A stretch of 17,757 bases of DNA from Candidatus Omnitrophota bacterium (GTDB lineage Bacteria; Omnitrophota; Gorgyraeia; Gygaellales; Profunditerraquicolaceae), in assembly GCA_017995695.1 (NCBI GenBank), contig JAGOIJ010000018.1, positions 1-17,757 on the forward strand, in the 5' to 3' direction. This document shows positions 15,001 through 17,757 of the stretch, piece after piece. The first letter of the stretch is position 1. The number at the start of each line of letters is the position of its first letter. The notes beneath the pieces were generated by a model, which was not told the origin of the DNA, searched no databases, and saw only the letters and a list, made by a program, of their open reading frames with translations. Made by a program: the position numbers and the translations under genes.

Positions 15001-17757
15001 CGTGGATTCCTGCTTTTAGGCAGCGCAGGGTTTCAGCCGGATGCCTACGAGCCCGCTCCTACGGTTGAAGAAGTAGCAACGCTGCTTAAGCCAAAAGAGC
15101 GCGGGCATCTCTATATAAGCCCTGACGGTATCATTGCCCCGCTTGATATTATGCTTGATAATCCTCAGCCAATAAGGTTGGCGACGCTTGCTGATCCGCA
15201 CGCCGCCGAGGTTATTGAAATGCGTATGAGTTTTGACCCGCTGGTGCGTGCGTTATTCGAGCAGGACGGCCCCGGCCGTATCGTGCGATTTTCTGCAGAG
15301 TTCGACCCTCATTTCACCCAGCAGCTTATTCAGACGCCATTGTTCATGCGTGATGCCAGCATTGATGACCGCGCCGTTTCACTTGATATGTCCTTGCCCC
15401 AGATCATGTATTGGATCGCGCTTAACCCCGAGCGGAGATTTTATATTACCTTACGCCTGTTAGGCATGTCGGCAGAAGCTGCCAGAAGTGTTGGGAGTGA
15501 GCGCGCGCTCCAGGAACGCATCATTGCGCAAGCCAATCAGTTTGCTGCGCTTGTTTCTGATTGCAGGCACGATATTAATAGCAAACACATAAGTGGGATC
15601 TTGGCTTTCGCCGAATTCGATCATATGGAACGTAAGCAAAAGTCGGAAGATGAAACTGTCCTGCATCAGCTCGCAAGAATTATCGCTCATTCCGTGATGT
15701 ATATTCCTTCAAGCCGGCATGAAATAGTTAATTTGAGGGAGGCAAGGGAAGTAATTAACGCCTGCGGGTGTTTGGCGCAAGAACTTGAAGATTGGCTTGA
15801 AGCTTACGGGCTTGAGGATATTGTCGAAAGCCTTAAGATAAGCGCTGAATTTCGCGCGGTTAATATTGACCGCATTGATTACGGCATTATTAAAACGAGA
15901 AGAATGGTTGAAGATCTGCTTTTTGGTTTACGAGGGGCGGTAGTTGAACTTCGCTTGGCAGAGACCGATATTAATACATTAATTGTGAATGAGCTAGCGA
16001 AAATTGATATCAGAAGCGAAGTATCATTGGATCAGGAATTGCCCCGGCTTCATATCGACTGGGTCCTGATAGCTAATGCCTTGCATAATTTGTTCGCGAA
16101 TGCCCAGCATGCCATGCTTGGCAGGCCGGGGTCGCTGCTTTGTGTATCCACTAAGCGAACGGATTCTGTGGCTACGATAACCGTTCAGGATAATGGCCCG
16201 GGGATACCGGTGGATTTCCGTCCTTTTGTTTTTCAACGATATTTTTCAACAAAAGGCGATCAAGGCACAGGACTAGGGTTAGATATCGTAAGAAGAACCG
16301 TTCAGCGGCATGGGGGCAGAATTTATCTTGATCAAGAGCAAGAGACCGGCGCCAAATTTGTCATTACGTTGCCCTTTCATCCGCACGCGTCCTCTCCCGC
16401 TCATGCCAAGGCTGATGATTTTCCGTTATATCATCTTACGTTAAATAGCCATCAGCCATCAGGTACTCGTTGGTCGCGACTGCATTACTTTGAGACCTAT
16501 CTTCCTATTTTGGCTGCGCTTTTGTCATCCGAGAATAGAAATGTCAGATTAAATTACAGTATTTCGTATACCCTCTCGGAGGAATTGGAACGCTATACTG
16601 CCGCCTTGATCGAGATTGTTGGCACCCATGACGCAAATGATTTCTCTTATAAGAAAAAGCAGGAGACGATTGAGGGGCTTTTCGCCCGTCAGAATATTGA
16701 CCGGGATATAGTTTTAATCCTCAAGCCGGTTGCGCAGTGGACCCTCGATGATGTGCGCTATGCCTATGCCGCCTGCAAAGAACTTCCCATTAGTTACAAA
16801 AAACAGTGGCCAGCATTTGCGCGCATGTGGGATAGCGAATGGCTGGAGGGTGGGTTTCTCAAACGGGATAGAAAATCCCTTACCAAGAATGACCGTGAAA
16901 AAGCAAAGGCCTTACTCATCGGGCATAACCTGGTACATATCAACCGGCCGGTATTTGTTCTTAATGGGAGAATAATGCTTTCTGGTATTGCGGTCACCAA
17001 TCCCCAATCAGGCAAAATTAAAAAACCCGTTATTTTTTCTGGAGACGTCACAAGCGATGAAGGAGTAGAATATTTTGAGCGCTTCATTGATTTTAGCCGA
17101 TTCTTTATGATCGATGAGCTTGTGTCGTTTGCTGTTGACGATGGCCGTTGCGCTGAACTGGTGTATGAAATGGCGAAGGCGATGGCAATATTCCCTAATC
17201 TTGTCGCCTTATTATCTATTTCAAACGATTTAGAAGCAGCAGATCAGCAGAGGGACAATCTCTATGATGTATTGAGACAGCGTCATCCAAAGGCATACGG
17301 CGCGTTACATAAATGGGAGCGGGGAATGGTTGATGTGAGCGTCACTCCGCACATTATCAGCGGGGCCCTGGCTGACCAGCGTCAATCTGCCCGGGAAAAC
17401 GGCATTGATAGCATTTATGTTCATGATTTTACGAGACCACAAGATGTCGAAAGCCAGCTTATCCTAGCGAAGGAGCATTGTTTCGATAGGTTCGGCCAGG
17501 TCATGCGTTGGATCTGGAATGCTGAAGGCAATATGGATGGAAATTTTGCGCGATTGCTGACAAGGCAGGGTATTATGATGGGGTTCGTGGGTAAAGAGCA
17601 CTTTGCCAGGATACGACAATGGAATGGTGAATTGCCAGTCAATGAAATGCAGCCGCTACGTTTTCCTACCGAACATGGTAATTTTATTATATGTCCATAT
17701 TCCTTTCAGCATCGCTATGTTGACTTCGTGGGAGGCGCTTATAGGACAGGTAGGATC
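1..17757 (+). CDS. Giant multi-module protein, candidate polyprotein (open at right edge)
   Basis: Frame 1 has no TAA, TAG or TGA in 5,919 codons, and recognisable domains lie in that same frame from end to end: P-loop kinase, LysM, Glu/Leu dehydrogenase, HAD, metallo-beta-lactamase, coiled coil, HEAT, radical SAM, histidine kinase and a GH57-like fold. This rules out chance openness. The window starts with ATG, but no upstream sequence or ribosome binding site can be seen, so the start is provisional. No stop is reached, so the true length is unknown. The mass visible here is about 650 kDa. Modules are separated by Ser-Ser-Pro-(Val/Ile/small) linkers. No single function can be assigned. Giant ORFs are known from Omnitrophota, which is the best guess for the host. 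Alternatives are a true single giant structural or surface protein, or a polyprotein cut into separate enzymes. Confidence 0.93.
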   Translation, partial: MLASGLKSAMNSAHLFRLRSKRSSLSGADFSPRIVLSESVSSPSTSSNKNYSSRFPFTLPTKLSIPELRRLVKAQQKRVVRSGSDRLITLFIDGDSNVGKTSMSRMFVLPGERRAGIVHLDRFSYKQDYHDDAEIKKDDYGREWEVWADRVRTALFDSPYRKEYRLLIFEGFEVLYVAKVLGEKYNFPLDILVHLEANYETRVENLMRRPDKAARAQNNPEVFLRDNVQGYDFPVTYDAVIDNSFYNRLPLDTRVDIISQDAGLQVPAYMHAIYTNPLFVEYAIAGYHEAMECLAQALNLDDIRFFPDMATPALRSWKLKVLVTQGIIPDMFLAAPRERFGVKIYSVVRYPTEFKISQIEDADAWVGEVVADGQAIQSGSSPVFILENKKTVSNDIESLRFSSKIRESSSPSVAGGDYLSAAATPSLRDTLKRFLRTVVLVTLITAITFTSFPARAAQFSTKVDPVSGNQVVSVLVESGDTVDEIAKTASERAGEPVTRDEIVRANNLSVHSNDIVNVKIQAGQTLSIPLEKSGMAREEGGYYHTVVKGENIDTIARASGTSWQEVVKANPWLKAEQRIFSKHHRGKEITVINIKPDEHIWIPVAPGADISVKEAVVPEVTALKPSLVTPSESASQTTSDEQKMQALIEELTELALNPPEEKNTQEPMDALQQELEKLRVQSSFVPSLQPEADKTIVEPLAIDPSTLSKVFSLAEPPLSELRLEDLFLSPSEDSRGFPFIVVEPVSSLPQEVSKPFSELNNADNFDHSAILSDKDYSQYKFDSPMSFMQIEDLNEQLKPAPTVQLISSLPVGNEAPQSKVVILFVLLSAFLAACCMATVVLLNSKRKKPVEDVIPNAEKKEKDGAERQGRSSSWNKAAPIMLAPEKIKPLPPQDLFDSGSLPLSLGNDNEREQIENLPRPFFLGFLDGPDEQPVFIDGGSEESIKPDNVNDDEDNKGDEEIPSILLLDPRVDSLSRCSLTRAISNKTKRAISIDQIVAEMLPFLSADAFHPHKTGGIKLSEFLKAMAQLASAEKIHYYRYDIGIKRINGSSLWFAHVWKPALAKRGYQRLDMIELESIHEDDYVGEYRTEPNGFSTSSPVTPKEHSPFVPLAEHQAQSDTPESNLARFVFAFERGEYCIVGFNDFVMRSRQQLSLSWVKQLLNSLRGFLAHAPPECAEVIVTLDPSALTLPRETSLRYVVMYVSDRLTIYAHPLFFGLDKDIQQQLLHTATLQTISSSPVFILENKKTVSNDIESLRFSSKIRESSSPSVAGGDYLSAAATPSLRDTLFFKANGVPLASSPTEAVLTPAQERHNLLISIQNIFKLGENLALSFEEIEEAIVVDTTNDTYRMFRGLPVVIALRGDVFKNCPLDRKPLLMVFCGRGIISDEGLIYHPRSKGLVLEGSRLANSMEIKNALWEIPYHGKKTTFLLQDKDAWVGMPVLYGPQDIFDRGLLMGKGGDRIARLGPTLKHAEGEKEEERIFVEYTKGMVAARLLGFSIIDGPDMMRNVDHKMGLMVQAAWETVDDLNAHAESLAITPINKQEFLKVTTSNPSSDGGFSHTQWTVTSRGVVQGTVTTLRWLLNALQHPRDYQPSVIAFIKSLGIDFNDISCIIQGYGDVGSGIAKLLYTSFKGFNITVRGISNVHFALYRQDGLTEAFLRKTREIAEQDPDSFDIPMLLSFQPELLMSLRGGMIWIAQKFDPQTVVYLTAFFEGYGVVVYFGDPQIVNELIYQPATIFFPAAGPNIINDPSQISRLRCSIIGEGANNAIEQGLQSELRKAGIHYLPGELLNGGGIYTSKEDIRHNHVDGQEAIVHGPGYYQTHVTDEIDTLVLNRTLAVLNQWTRDEDSFAVELVDYVRDVAQKIFARADQLVRTEDAHLAELVGIDHVRTAGKLALRHSVYETAVEIAPLGILFEAGDESKAFLDIIDLADCIGEIREDMNFMNFTMCRMRNALFVLTKMRDALTYSQRIQLVDFLFRVVPDTSLDPLLRKEAAVCLASAIKWEHAAEHADIVRAVRMFRHIMTDTDETLRMHVTAKYALYRIFGVGRLEEARNGNILSELPKEISSPVQKLNGDYRIPDLSLLPDLRDKLIIWDLDFTIGFREEGTRIIFLREGIPDALHILRKLGARNILATSGDYGHAMRILTESDLDHFFFDDVSKRYLVFTGKKIKRKNNSGEEQEAEEVFDEERIIYDERFDREKRYRKIFLQLGYAPETAYQNTIVIGDKPFLDIAADVVSDYEGPVFINVPVLRKKTNSNYAFDIKQDASGAIGQEIVEVIIALADKGQGDFSRGFKMVCDESFALSSENGFVWQYTTPMITCQLAYQHIRTGLYVPVVEHIEKNEDNAQEPDDARLRVLYGWRSLKIIKAWFKNALLHRFNYSSADVSAAFRAIEHSLAFGKEHFAQGAVVNKPIVIPGEPETTVFTVELPFASNVHIVRYVIDGEIRYSLIDTGPNIYFTQLKELLASGRIGGQQIVPQQVDQILLTHADFDHAGAAHRFAVDHGVLVRAHRYCSEVVMNRAPHDPLGSLYTDYLNGIYGLELLCCGDFVKFGYTKRTCSLGQGEATLRFRILEELQLGNMPLLVLENIGVTNGWGRGSHTKDTVYYYDPLHGVLFTGHAASFNIIQEKIRNLRKDWQYDFLKRLWWLHGGSSNADDETLMQEEKAIRSMSRLVVFPAHGFPYRVECASSPVNSAVFDNLAKSQLWQQDVALWLGNGIASAIKKHSAAETLVAIKYFGQMHDDGLQAELDKGAVNNVGNNHLEQVIVFALGEQLAHGHSRIRVIVAQRRHIMNVLSRQYFGGKEEKIWFDLIVNFTVVNGSQLIELEKMRINLEEPAFLAAAQPFFAENTLIGQMRSSLREEALITLHKLFINADLSGAYIRFRIDELSDLLRYEDLFNGVISDKDASGFVASLMAVRSLVGDIGIAEIDDPQGFYDQLASRSGKPVRRISLIRNIWYSLIGFGIVRVKLDKLCRFDVTRRVGAYTQSAQELAALRQSRMDLQVKIQEEEAKRQQLQAQLAQAEAQQTSGAGESLITSYEQQIEERRLKMQQLALAAENLRKQNAEGQRMLSEAHERLPASIKELVDKIKQSQQTLLGFERQLGSDEKTNAELRRRIVNIKELIARQQEQLIALEAAPDVRALQERMRAIQQDSARLAREWEGIQKEHAEVQDEISQLQQRIKQAEERSRHYERLITQLKSAIAKDAETIDGLYTQLAQLQQHEQRAVDMHAPLEHDTALHAYAQIIAELAAIARKRESLGGKQRIVDIRRKAKGLTGAQRLPDDEARILAEYDQLIQREKELSQECRDKFETRVDKVIGELDQFSGDQERLKQFLVGLSSDFSGTLTQDVAAITAKMNVLFDVSGMPRPEVRYDPQQDKQAAFAYAGQLLKRIADKNNFLAVGRIGSSGSSPIMPLDSVGNRNAVAVINAYLAHQIELAKNANTQRAEHKNRLRLERAETRRLTSVMLVEAQAARQAVRFVSSFGDEVVISKEAQERFTQGQASSSPVDSYLPRKSEARLKSMYEKLFAAYIHAFVVLVKAHYQEEKPSVALLLTYTDDAARTLRKVSYALEAFDRKHVHDKLDLIRHQVRSRNIPAALATMRGLLNHVATLRQRALDARIKKQIVGDRVSRSSDGKIQVWHGALFMDRDEQTYQIRKDKVSFSTFWEASSFIDHQITSELNDRDKNLVLLGLVAGMLPSAVTHEIPAPETIAAQGAKILKSLRLAKAEEKVIARTAVLAAVELLQLPLHDKHKDHVFFLLRLAQGFIAARAQNNCSIVRALQDNFIGQLREKVVHEVNSIEVSVQAAHELLKQRRYKALCAHISDHTKHEPILREPEFEGALHILGRVQSVLSLRGPPRGLIAWYFDFILRKIALSRLIFSFMQLLRDTFIEAELLLTIHDGAALSERVEDFPAVYARHFLSTFQQFISRHPKMQDSIHYWWLRFQQAAFIPLKITEGSASKKKRIPNPVFLALQVLAKIEELRDLNRIMEAFAGYKRRFIQLHEYLQNAFGFETRSETTLKELIEVLSQEYKLTPEERGQFEQAALAAEQARNVSSPVKQNHHPRNQKQQTRDTFRDILTLVPWAVSALGTFLFITFSMPSISEHGFAPIDWIVFVCAWCGPAVLLLHQLRAWIKAQVSHRQEAKAKAISNSDVVSRKERQAQARAERKAIKEQIAAAQDLLRQAKRELAAEQKRSRQAEALRQAQEAVNRHRAHEQFKQSVDALAGVISLTYNPESTAAWRSDIAIKAAVFAARARENSIRIEAFTRQAAAVRNEQKRMQRLDQMTQVKIVLADFLLRKEAALNESVRLALREYIVSGDFVRAHQLVAQARAQGLALELTQLFENEIKSAEQLSEWIRRGDVALAVVLYRDMMEHSPLLFAARYYRRLLQTLSPANLAKIKRIDARLSHSKLSKRKDNSTATSSPIFGYKEAVLGALVRTLSSSAAQQVRYSYKFNSVSATRLLTAVALVVISWLPVYAQQAQSTQPTIKQKIEITQTNKAGIQALIAHLGADNDDLSRDAFHQLVAVGKPAVGELLKALVDQGNKENYDMRASIMWILGLIKDARAVPVIQKIMLEQPQNIQKGTPQESGIRLVRKAAAESLGLIGDPGAVEALLKSLSDKDELIRMMSCISLGQIGDARAMESLEKLSKDDPVEDVRLSAQGALDEIRSNKERQGEQSTLIHKHIHGTSSPVVSAFDERYFARARALFGETVMMSLLDLNSKFQGRCEEARWNLIEEQLTPDASRMGRISAGEIVKEVIVVSTTRCTRACLFCVSNSSMHGDVFVDPGALNQLLRELNKRSFNRPRVLLTGGESLAHPQIMELIEHNGEFIAGLFTNADFAESKENAAAVVKELERRMGRWGWEKGRFQFNISLDSMHGQGALEKVINLIEAIRAYFPEAGIFLSCQRSDQDQSGHNGLLKELFDRIAPDRQQGSHAVGGVILCDEQRNVTSKETIPSVKTFSLKDLDMWGRDAEYIDWEIAVRHYPLIFQNRGFLLLGSAGFQPDAYEPAPTVEEVATLLKPKERGHLYISPDGIIAPLDIMLDNPQPIRLATLADPHAAEVIEMRMSFDPLVRALFEQDGPGRIVRFSAEFDPHFTQQLIQTPLFMRDASIDDRAVSLDMSLPQIMYWIALNPERRFYITLRLLGMSAEAARSVGSERALQERIIAQANQFAALVSDCRHDINSKHISGILAFAEFDHMERKQKSEDETVLHQLARIIAHSVMYIPSSRHEIVNLREAREVINACGCLAQELEDWLEAYGLEDIVESLKISAEFRAVNIDRIDYGIIKTRRMVEDLLFGLRGAVVELRLAETDINTLIVNELAKIDIRSEVSLDQELPRLHIDWVLIANALHNLFANAQHAMLGRPGSLLCVSTKRTDSVATITVQDNGPGIPVDFRPFVFQRYFSTKGDQGTGLGLDIVRRTVQRHGGRIYLDQEQETGAKFVITLPFHPHASSPAHAKADDFPLYHLTLNSHQPSGTRWSRLHYFETYLPILAALLSSENRNVRLNYSISYTLSEELERYTAALIEIVGTHDANDFSYKKKQETIEGLFARQNIDRDIVLILKPVAQWTLDDVRYAYAACKELPISYKKQWPAFARMWDSEWLEGGFLKRDRKSLTKNDREKAKALLIGHNLVHINRPVFVLNGRIMLSGIAVTNPQSGKIKKPVIFSGDVTSDEGVEYFERFIDFSRFFMIDELVSFAVDDGRCAELVYEMAKAMAIFPNLVALLSISNDLEAADQQRDNLYDVLRQRHPKAYGALHKWERGMVDVSVTPHIISGALADQRQSARENGIDSIYVHDFTRPQDVESQLILAKEHCFDRFGQVMRWIWNAEGNMDGNFARLLTRQGIMMGFVGKEHFARIRQWNGELPVNEMQPLRFPTEHGNFIICPYSFQHRYVDFVGGAYRTGRI
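121..1137 (+). other. Module: P-loop nucleoside-kinase-like domain
   Basis: Residues 41-379. A Ser-rich linker (about 41-60) leads to a P-loop at residues 94-101, Gly-Asp-Ser-Asn-Val-Gly-Lys-Thr (bases 280-303), preceded by a hydrophobic strand (LITLFID). Further on, a hydrophobic strand ending in FEG (residues 166-171) resembles the Walker B region of uridine-kinase and phosphoribulokinase-type enzymes, and a basic lid-like segment (RVENLMRRPDK, about 202-212) follows. Enzymes of this group phosphorylate nucleosides or small sugars with ATP; the substrate here cannot be told. The C-terminal part (about 265-379) matches nothing I recognise and may hold a substrate or partner domain. The first in-frame Met after the linker is residue 103, beyond the P-loop, so this module could not be made from an internal ATG. 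Any other P-loop kinase remains possible. Confidence 0.6.
1141..1292 (+). repeat. 152-bp in-frame direct repeat, copy 1
   Basis: Bases 1141-1292 match bases 3712-3863 at 151 of 152 positions. The sole difference, C at 1206 versus A at 3777, is synonymous (TCC to TCA, both Ser). The offset of 2,571 bases is a multiple of three, so both copies encode the same 51 or so residues in the same frame. The unit begins inside an SSPV linker, carries a second SSP, is rich in Ser and Ala, and ends at a Leu codon. Copy 1 directly precedes the internal signal peptide. Confidence 0.97.
1291..1368 (+). other. Internal signal-peptide-like segment 1
   Basis: Residues 431-456: a basic start (Lys432, Arg433, Arg436), a hydrophobic core (VVLVTLITAITF) and an Ala-Arg-Ala end before Ala457. 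This is the pattern of a Sec signal peptide with a type I signal peptidase site. It sits 430 residues into the chain and is followed by LysM domains, which normally bind peptidoglycan outside the cytoplasm. Its first codon is CTG, at the position an ATG would hold in a free-standing gene, and the upstream repeat ends there. No in-frame ATG lies between the SSPV linker and this segment. Confidence 0.7.
1411..1812 (+). other. Two LysM-like peptidoglycan-binding domains
   Basis: The first spans about residues 471-530, with the LysM pattern of a hydrophobic strand, a Gly-Asp turn (VESGDTVDEIAKTA), an Asn-containing second helix (EIVRANNL) and a closing strand (AGQTLSIPL). The second spans about 543-604 (TVVKGENIDTIARAS, then VVKANPWL, closing at DEHIWIPV). 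LysM domains bind N-acetylglucosamine-containing polymers such as peptidoglycan. Placed directly after a signal peptide, they would lie in the periplasm or at the cell wall. The second domain carries a longer loop between helix and final strand than is usual. The pair is clear by pattern, although the first is somewhat stretched between its two helices. Confidence 0.75.
1813..2457 (+). other. Pro/Ser/Glu-rich disordered stretch
   Basis: Residues about 605-819 are rich in Pro, Ser, Glu and Leu, with no recognisable fold. There is one short helix-prone segment (EPMDALQQELEKLRV, about 667-681). It lies between the LysM pair and a transmembrane helix, so it is probably an extended periplasmic tether that lets the LysM domains reach the wall. 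No catalytic motif is seen. Confidence 0.5.
2458..2526 (+). other. Transmembrane helix with positive-inside flank
   Basis: Residues 820-842 form a single hydrophobic helix (VVILFVLLSAFLAACCMATVV) followed at once by Lys-Arg-Lys-Lys (845-848). With a cleaved signal peptide and LysM domains before it, this reads as a stop-transfer helix. It would put the preceding region in the periplasm and the following region in the cytoplasm, as in a type I membrane protein. Confidence 0.8.
2527..3288 (+). other. Cytosolic tail of the LysM/membrane module, unrecognised
   Basis: Residues 843-1096. The first part is basic and then Pro-rich. An acidic low-complexity run follows (about 948-961, mostly Asp and Glu), and then a more ordered stretch from about 985 to 1095 (with SIDQIVAEMLPFLSADAFHPH and HYYRYDIGIKRINGSSLWFAHVW). 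The ordered part looks like a small alpha/beta domain but matches no family I know. It ends at an SSPV linker (residues 1097-1100). By topology it should face the cytoplasm. Confidence 0.45.
3289..3708 (+). other. Small unrecognised alpha/beta module
   Basis: Residues 1097-1236, bounded on both sides by SSPV linkers. After a Pro-rich opening there is a compact region of about 100 residues with alternating strands and helices (NLARFVFAFERGEYCIVGF; the helix SWVKQLLNSLRGFLAHAP; strands AEVIVTLDPSAL, LRYVVMYVSDRLTIYAHP). I do not recognise it and see no catalytic motif. Its tight bounding by linkers suggests it is an independent folding unit. Confidence 0.5.
3712..3863 (+). repeat. 152-bp in-frame direct repeat, copy 2
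   Basis: Second copy of the unit at 1141-1292, with the single synonymous difference at base 3777. It again begins within an SSPV linker (SSSPV, residues 1236-1240). After it the sequence diverges sharply (Leu-Phe-Phe-Lys), and within a dozen codons another SSP linker (residues 1299-1302) opens the dehydrogenase-like module. No terminal inverted repeats or transposase are associated with it. Confidence 0.97.
3895..6201 (+). other. Module: Glu/Leu/Phe/Val dehydrogenase-like domain with helical tail
   Basis: Residues 1299-2067. The N-terminal half holds a region resembling the substrate domain: MGKGGDRIARLGP at 1456-1468 may correspond to the family's Gly-rich Lys motif, and DGPDMMRN at 1502-1509 to the segment carrying the catalytic Asp (Asp1505). 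A stretch like the family's Gly-Lys-Pro/Gly-Gly/Thr-Arg-Gly-Val region follows at about 1551-1580. The NAD(P)-binding fingerprint Gly-Tyr-Gly-Asp-Val-Gly is at 1616-1621 (bases 4846-4863). Late signatures GEGANNAIE (1763-1771) and LPGELLNGGGI (1786-1796) match the family's conserved C-terminal elements. Such enzymes reversibly deaminate amino acids to 2-oxo acids with NAD(P). About 265 helical residues after 1800 are extra and unrecognised. Divergence is high, so the activity and substrate are uncertain. Confidence 0.65.
6202..6810 (+). other. HAD-like hydrolase domain
   Basis: Residues 2068-2270, opening at an SSPV linker. Motif I is DLDFT at 2097-2101, with Asp2097 as the expected nucleophile and Asp2099 as the acid/base. 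Motif II is LATSGD at 2134-2139, with Thr2136 or Ser2137. Motif IV is GDKPFLDIAAD at 2227-2237, with acidic residues for Mg binding. The preceding segment FDREKRYRKIFLQLGY (about 2199-2214) could supply the motif III Lys. HAD enzymes usually hydrolyse phosphate esters through an aspartyl-phosphate. A charged insert (about 2170-2190, Lys then Glu-rich) lies between motifs II and III. The first in-frame Met is after motif I, so there is no internal start. The substrate is unknown. Confidence 0.7.
6811..8070 (+). other. Metallo-beta-lactamase-fold domain with N-terminal extension
   Basis: Residues about 2271-2690. About 155 residues of unrecognised mostly helical sequence precede the fold. From about 2426 a typical opening appears (strands then SLIDTGPN, 2452-2459). 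The metal-binding motif is His-Ala-Asp-Phe-Asp-His at 2490-2495 (bases 7468-7485). A second-site His at 2602 (GSHTKDT) and a terminal His at 2681 (FPAHGFPY) fit the usual later ligands. The position that is normally Gly-Asp (bridging Asp) reads Gly-His (LFTGHAA, His2621). The family hydrolyses esters, thioesters, phosphodiesters or lactams with two metals. No linker separates this from the HAD domain, so the two may act as a pair. It ends at an SSPV linker (2691-2694). Confidence 0.72.
8071..8967 (+). other. Unrecognised module before the long coiled coil
   Basis: Residues 2691-2989. It starts at an SSPV linker. The sequence looks like a mixed alpha/beta fold with several strands (LEQVIVFALGEQL, SRIRVIVAQRRHIMNVLSRQ, KIWFDLIVNFTVVNG), followed by helices up to about 2985. 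No family or catalytic motif is recognised. A moderately hydrophobic basic segment near 2950-2970 is too polar and too short to call as membrane-spanning. Confidence 0.45.
8968..10236 (+). other. Long coiled-coil region
   Basis: Residues about 2990-3336, extending to 3412. The sequence is dominated by Gln, Glu, Ala, Lys, Arg and Leu in heptad-like spacing (LAALRQSRMDLQVKIQEEE and many similar stretches), with few Pro or Gly residues apart from breaks near 3072 and 3270. This would form an extended rod of up to roughly 340 residues for oligomerisation or spacing. It ends at an SSPI linker (3413-3416). Coiled coils of this kind carry no enzymatic function, and the partner is unknown. Confidence 0.75.
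10237..10521 (+). other. Short charged helical module between two SSP linkers
   Basis: Residues 3413-3507, only about 95 residues, bounded by SSPI (3413-3416) and SSPV (3508-3511). It contains one long basic amphipathic helix (about 3440-3485, rich in Arg, Lys, Glu and Ala), a short strand-like part (VRFVSSFGDEVVIS) and a closing helix. It is not recognised. It may be a remnant of a longer module, or a spacer. Confidence 0.45.
10522..12177 (+). other. All-helical module, unrecognised
   Basis: Residues 3508-4059, opening at an SSPV linker. It consists almost entirely of helix-prone sequence with His- and Arg-rich faces. Local features include a small strand pair (GKIQVWHGALFMD), a helical Ala-rich region (3700-3770) and an aromatic helix (AWYFDFILRKIALSRLIFSF, about 3867-3886). 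The aromatic helix contains Asp, Arg and Lys, which argues against a membrane span. I see no motif of a known enzyme. A scaffold or protein-binding role is possible but is inference only. Confidence 0.45.
12178..13284 (+). other. Membrane hairpin plus coiled-coil module
   Basis: Residues 4060-4428, opening at an SSPV linker (bases 12178-12189). Two transmembrane helices are visible: about 4083-4104 (LTLVPWAVSALGTFLFITF) and 4114-4133 (PIDWIVFVCAWCGPAVLLL). They are joined by a short polar loop and flanked by basic residues (Arg and Lys before, RAWIK after), which suggests a hairpin with both ends in the cytoplasm. A basic coiled coil follows (about 4141-4215, Arg/Lys/Ala/Gln/Glu), then more helices to 4415. 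The module could anchor the chain, or a processed piece of it, in the inner membrane. No enzyme motif is seen. Confidence 0.65.
13285..14088 (+). other. Internal signal peptide 2 followed by HEAT-like repeats
   Basis: Residues 4429-4696, between an SSPI and an SSPV linker. A signal-peptide-like segment lies at about 4460-4485 (basic Lys4460 and Arg4468; hydrophobic LLTAVALVVISWL; end Val-Tyr-Ala before Gln-Gln; bases about 13378-13455). It is followed by HEAT/PBS-lyase-like repeats from about 4506 to 4675. Repeat units show the pattern of a helix with Arg-x-x-Ala-x-x-x-Leu-Gly-x-Ile-x-Asp and then Ala-Val-x-x-Leu (VRKAAAESLGLIGDPGAVEALL; GQIGDARAMESLEKL). About four units are seen. HEAT arrays bind other proteins. 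The signal implies that the array acts outside the cytoplasm, which is odd this deep in the chain. Confidence 0.75.
14089..15480 (+). other. Module part 1: radical SAM domain
   Basis: Residues 4697-5160, opening at an SSPV linker. The cluster motif Cys-x3-Cys-x2-Cys is complete at 4774, 4778 and 4781 (bases 14320-14343), at the end of a beta strand (EVIVVSTTRC). The Gly-Gly-Glu SAM-binding motif follows at 4819-4821 (LLTGGE). Strands with LFTNAD (about 4842-4847) and FNISLDSMHG (4878-4887) fit later barrel strands. Radical SAM enzymes cleave S-adenosylmethionine with a [4Fe-4S] cluster to start radical chemistry. A LYISPDGIIAP stretch near 5037-5047 resembles the end of SPASM-type proteins, but without the extra Cys, so there is no auxiliary cluster. 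The substrate is unknown. It is joined to the histidine kinase with no linker. Confidence 0.85.
15481..16389 (+). other. Module part 2: histidine-kinase core
   Basis: Residues about 5161-5463. All catalytic boxes are present. The H-box is CRHDIN with phospho-acceptor His5190 (bases 15568-15570). The N-box is HNLFANAQHAM at 5362-5372 (Asn5363, Asn5367). The G1 box is DNGPGIP at 5397-5403, the F-box region is FQRYFSTKGD at 5411-5420, and the G2 box is GTGLGLDIV at 5422-5430. This is a DHp plus ATP-binding core of a two-component sensor kinase that looks catalytically intact. It has no transmembrane sensor. The preceding radical SAM domain takes the sensor's place, and a helical insert of about 100 residues (about 5230-5330) separates the H-box and N-box. 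No response regulator is visible in the window. Confidence 0.87.
16390..17757 (+). other. GH57-like glycosidase/glucanotransferase-like module, cut by window end
   Basis: Residues 5464-5919, opening at an SSPA linker. A His-Gln-Pro motif at 5484-5486 (HLTLNSHQP), then RWSRLHYFETYLPILAALL and NVRLNYSISYTLSEELERY, closely follow the opening of GH57 family proteins (first conserved region and strand 2). Later GMVDVSVTPH (5775-5784) resembles the family's Gly-x-Val-Glu/Thr-x-x-His region, and WNAEGNMDGNFARLLTRQGI (about 5840-5859) resembles the region carrying the nucleophile Glu (Glu5842). GH57 enzymes act on alpha-glucans. The spacing between the first two regions, about 300 residues, is larger than usual and implies an insertion. 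The catalytic acid would be downstream of the window. Confidence 0.55.
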
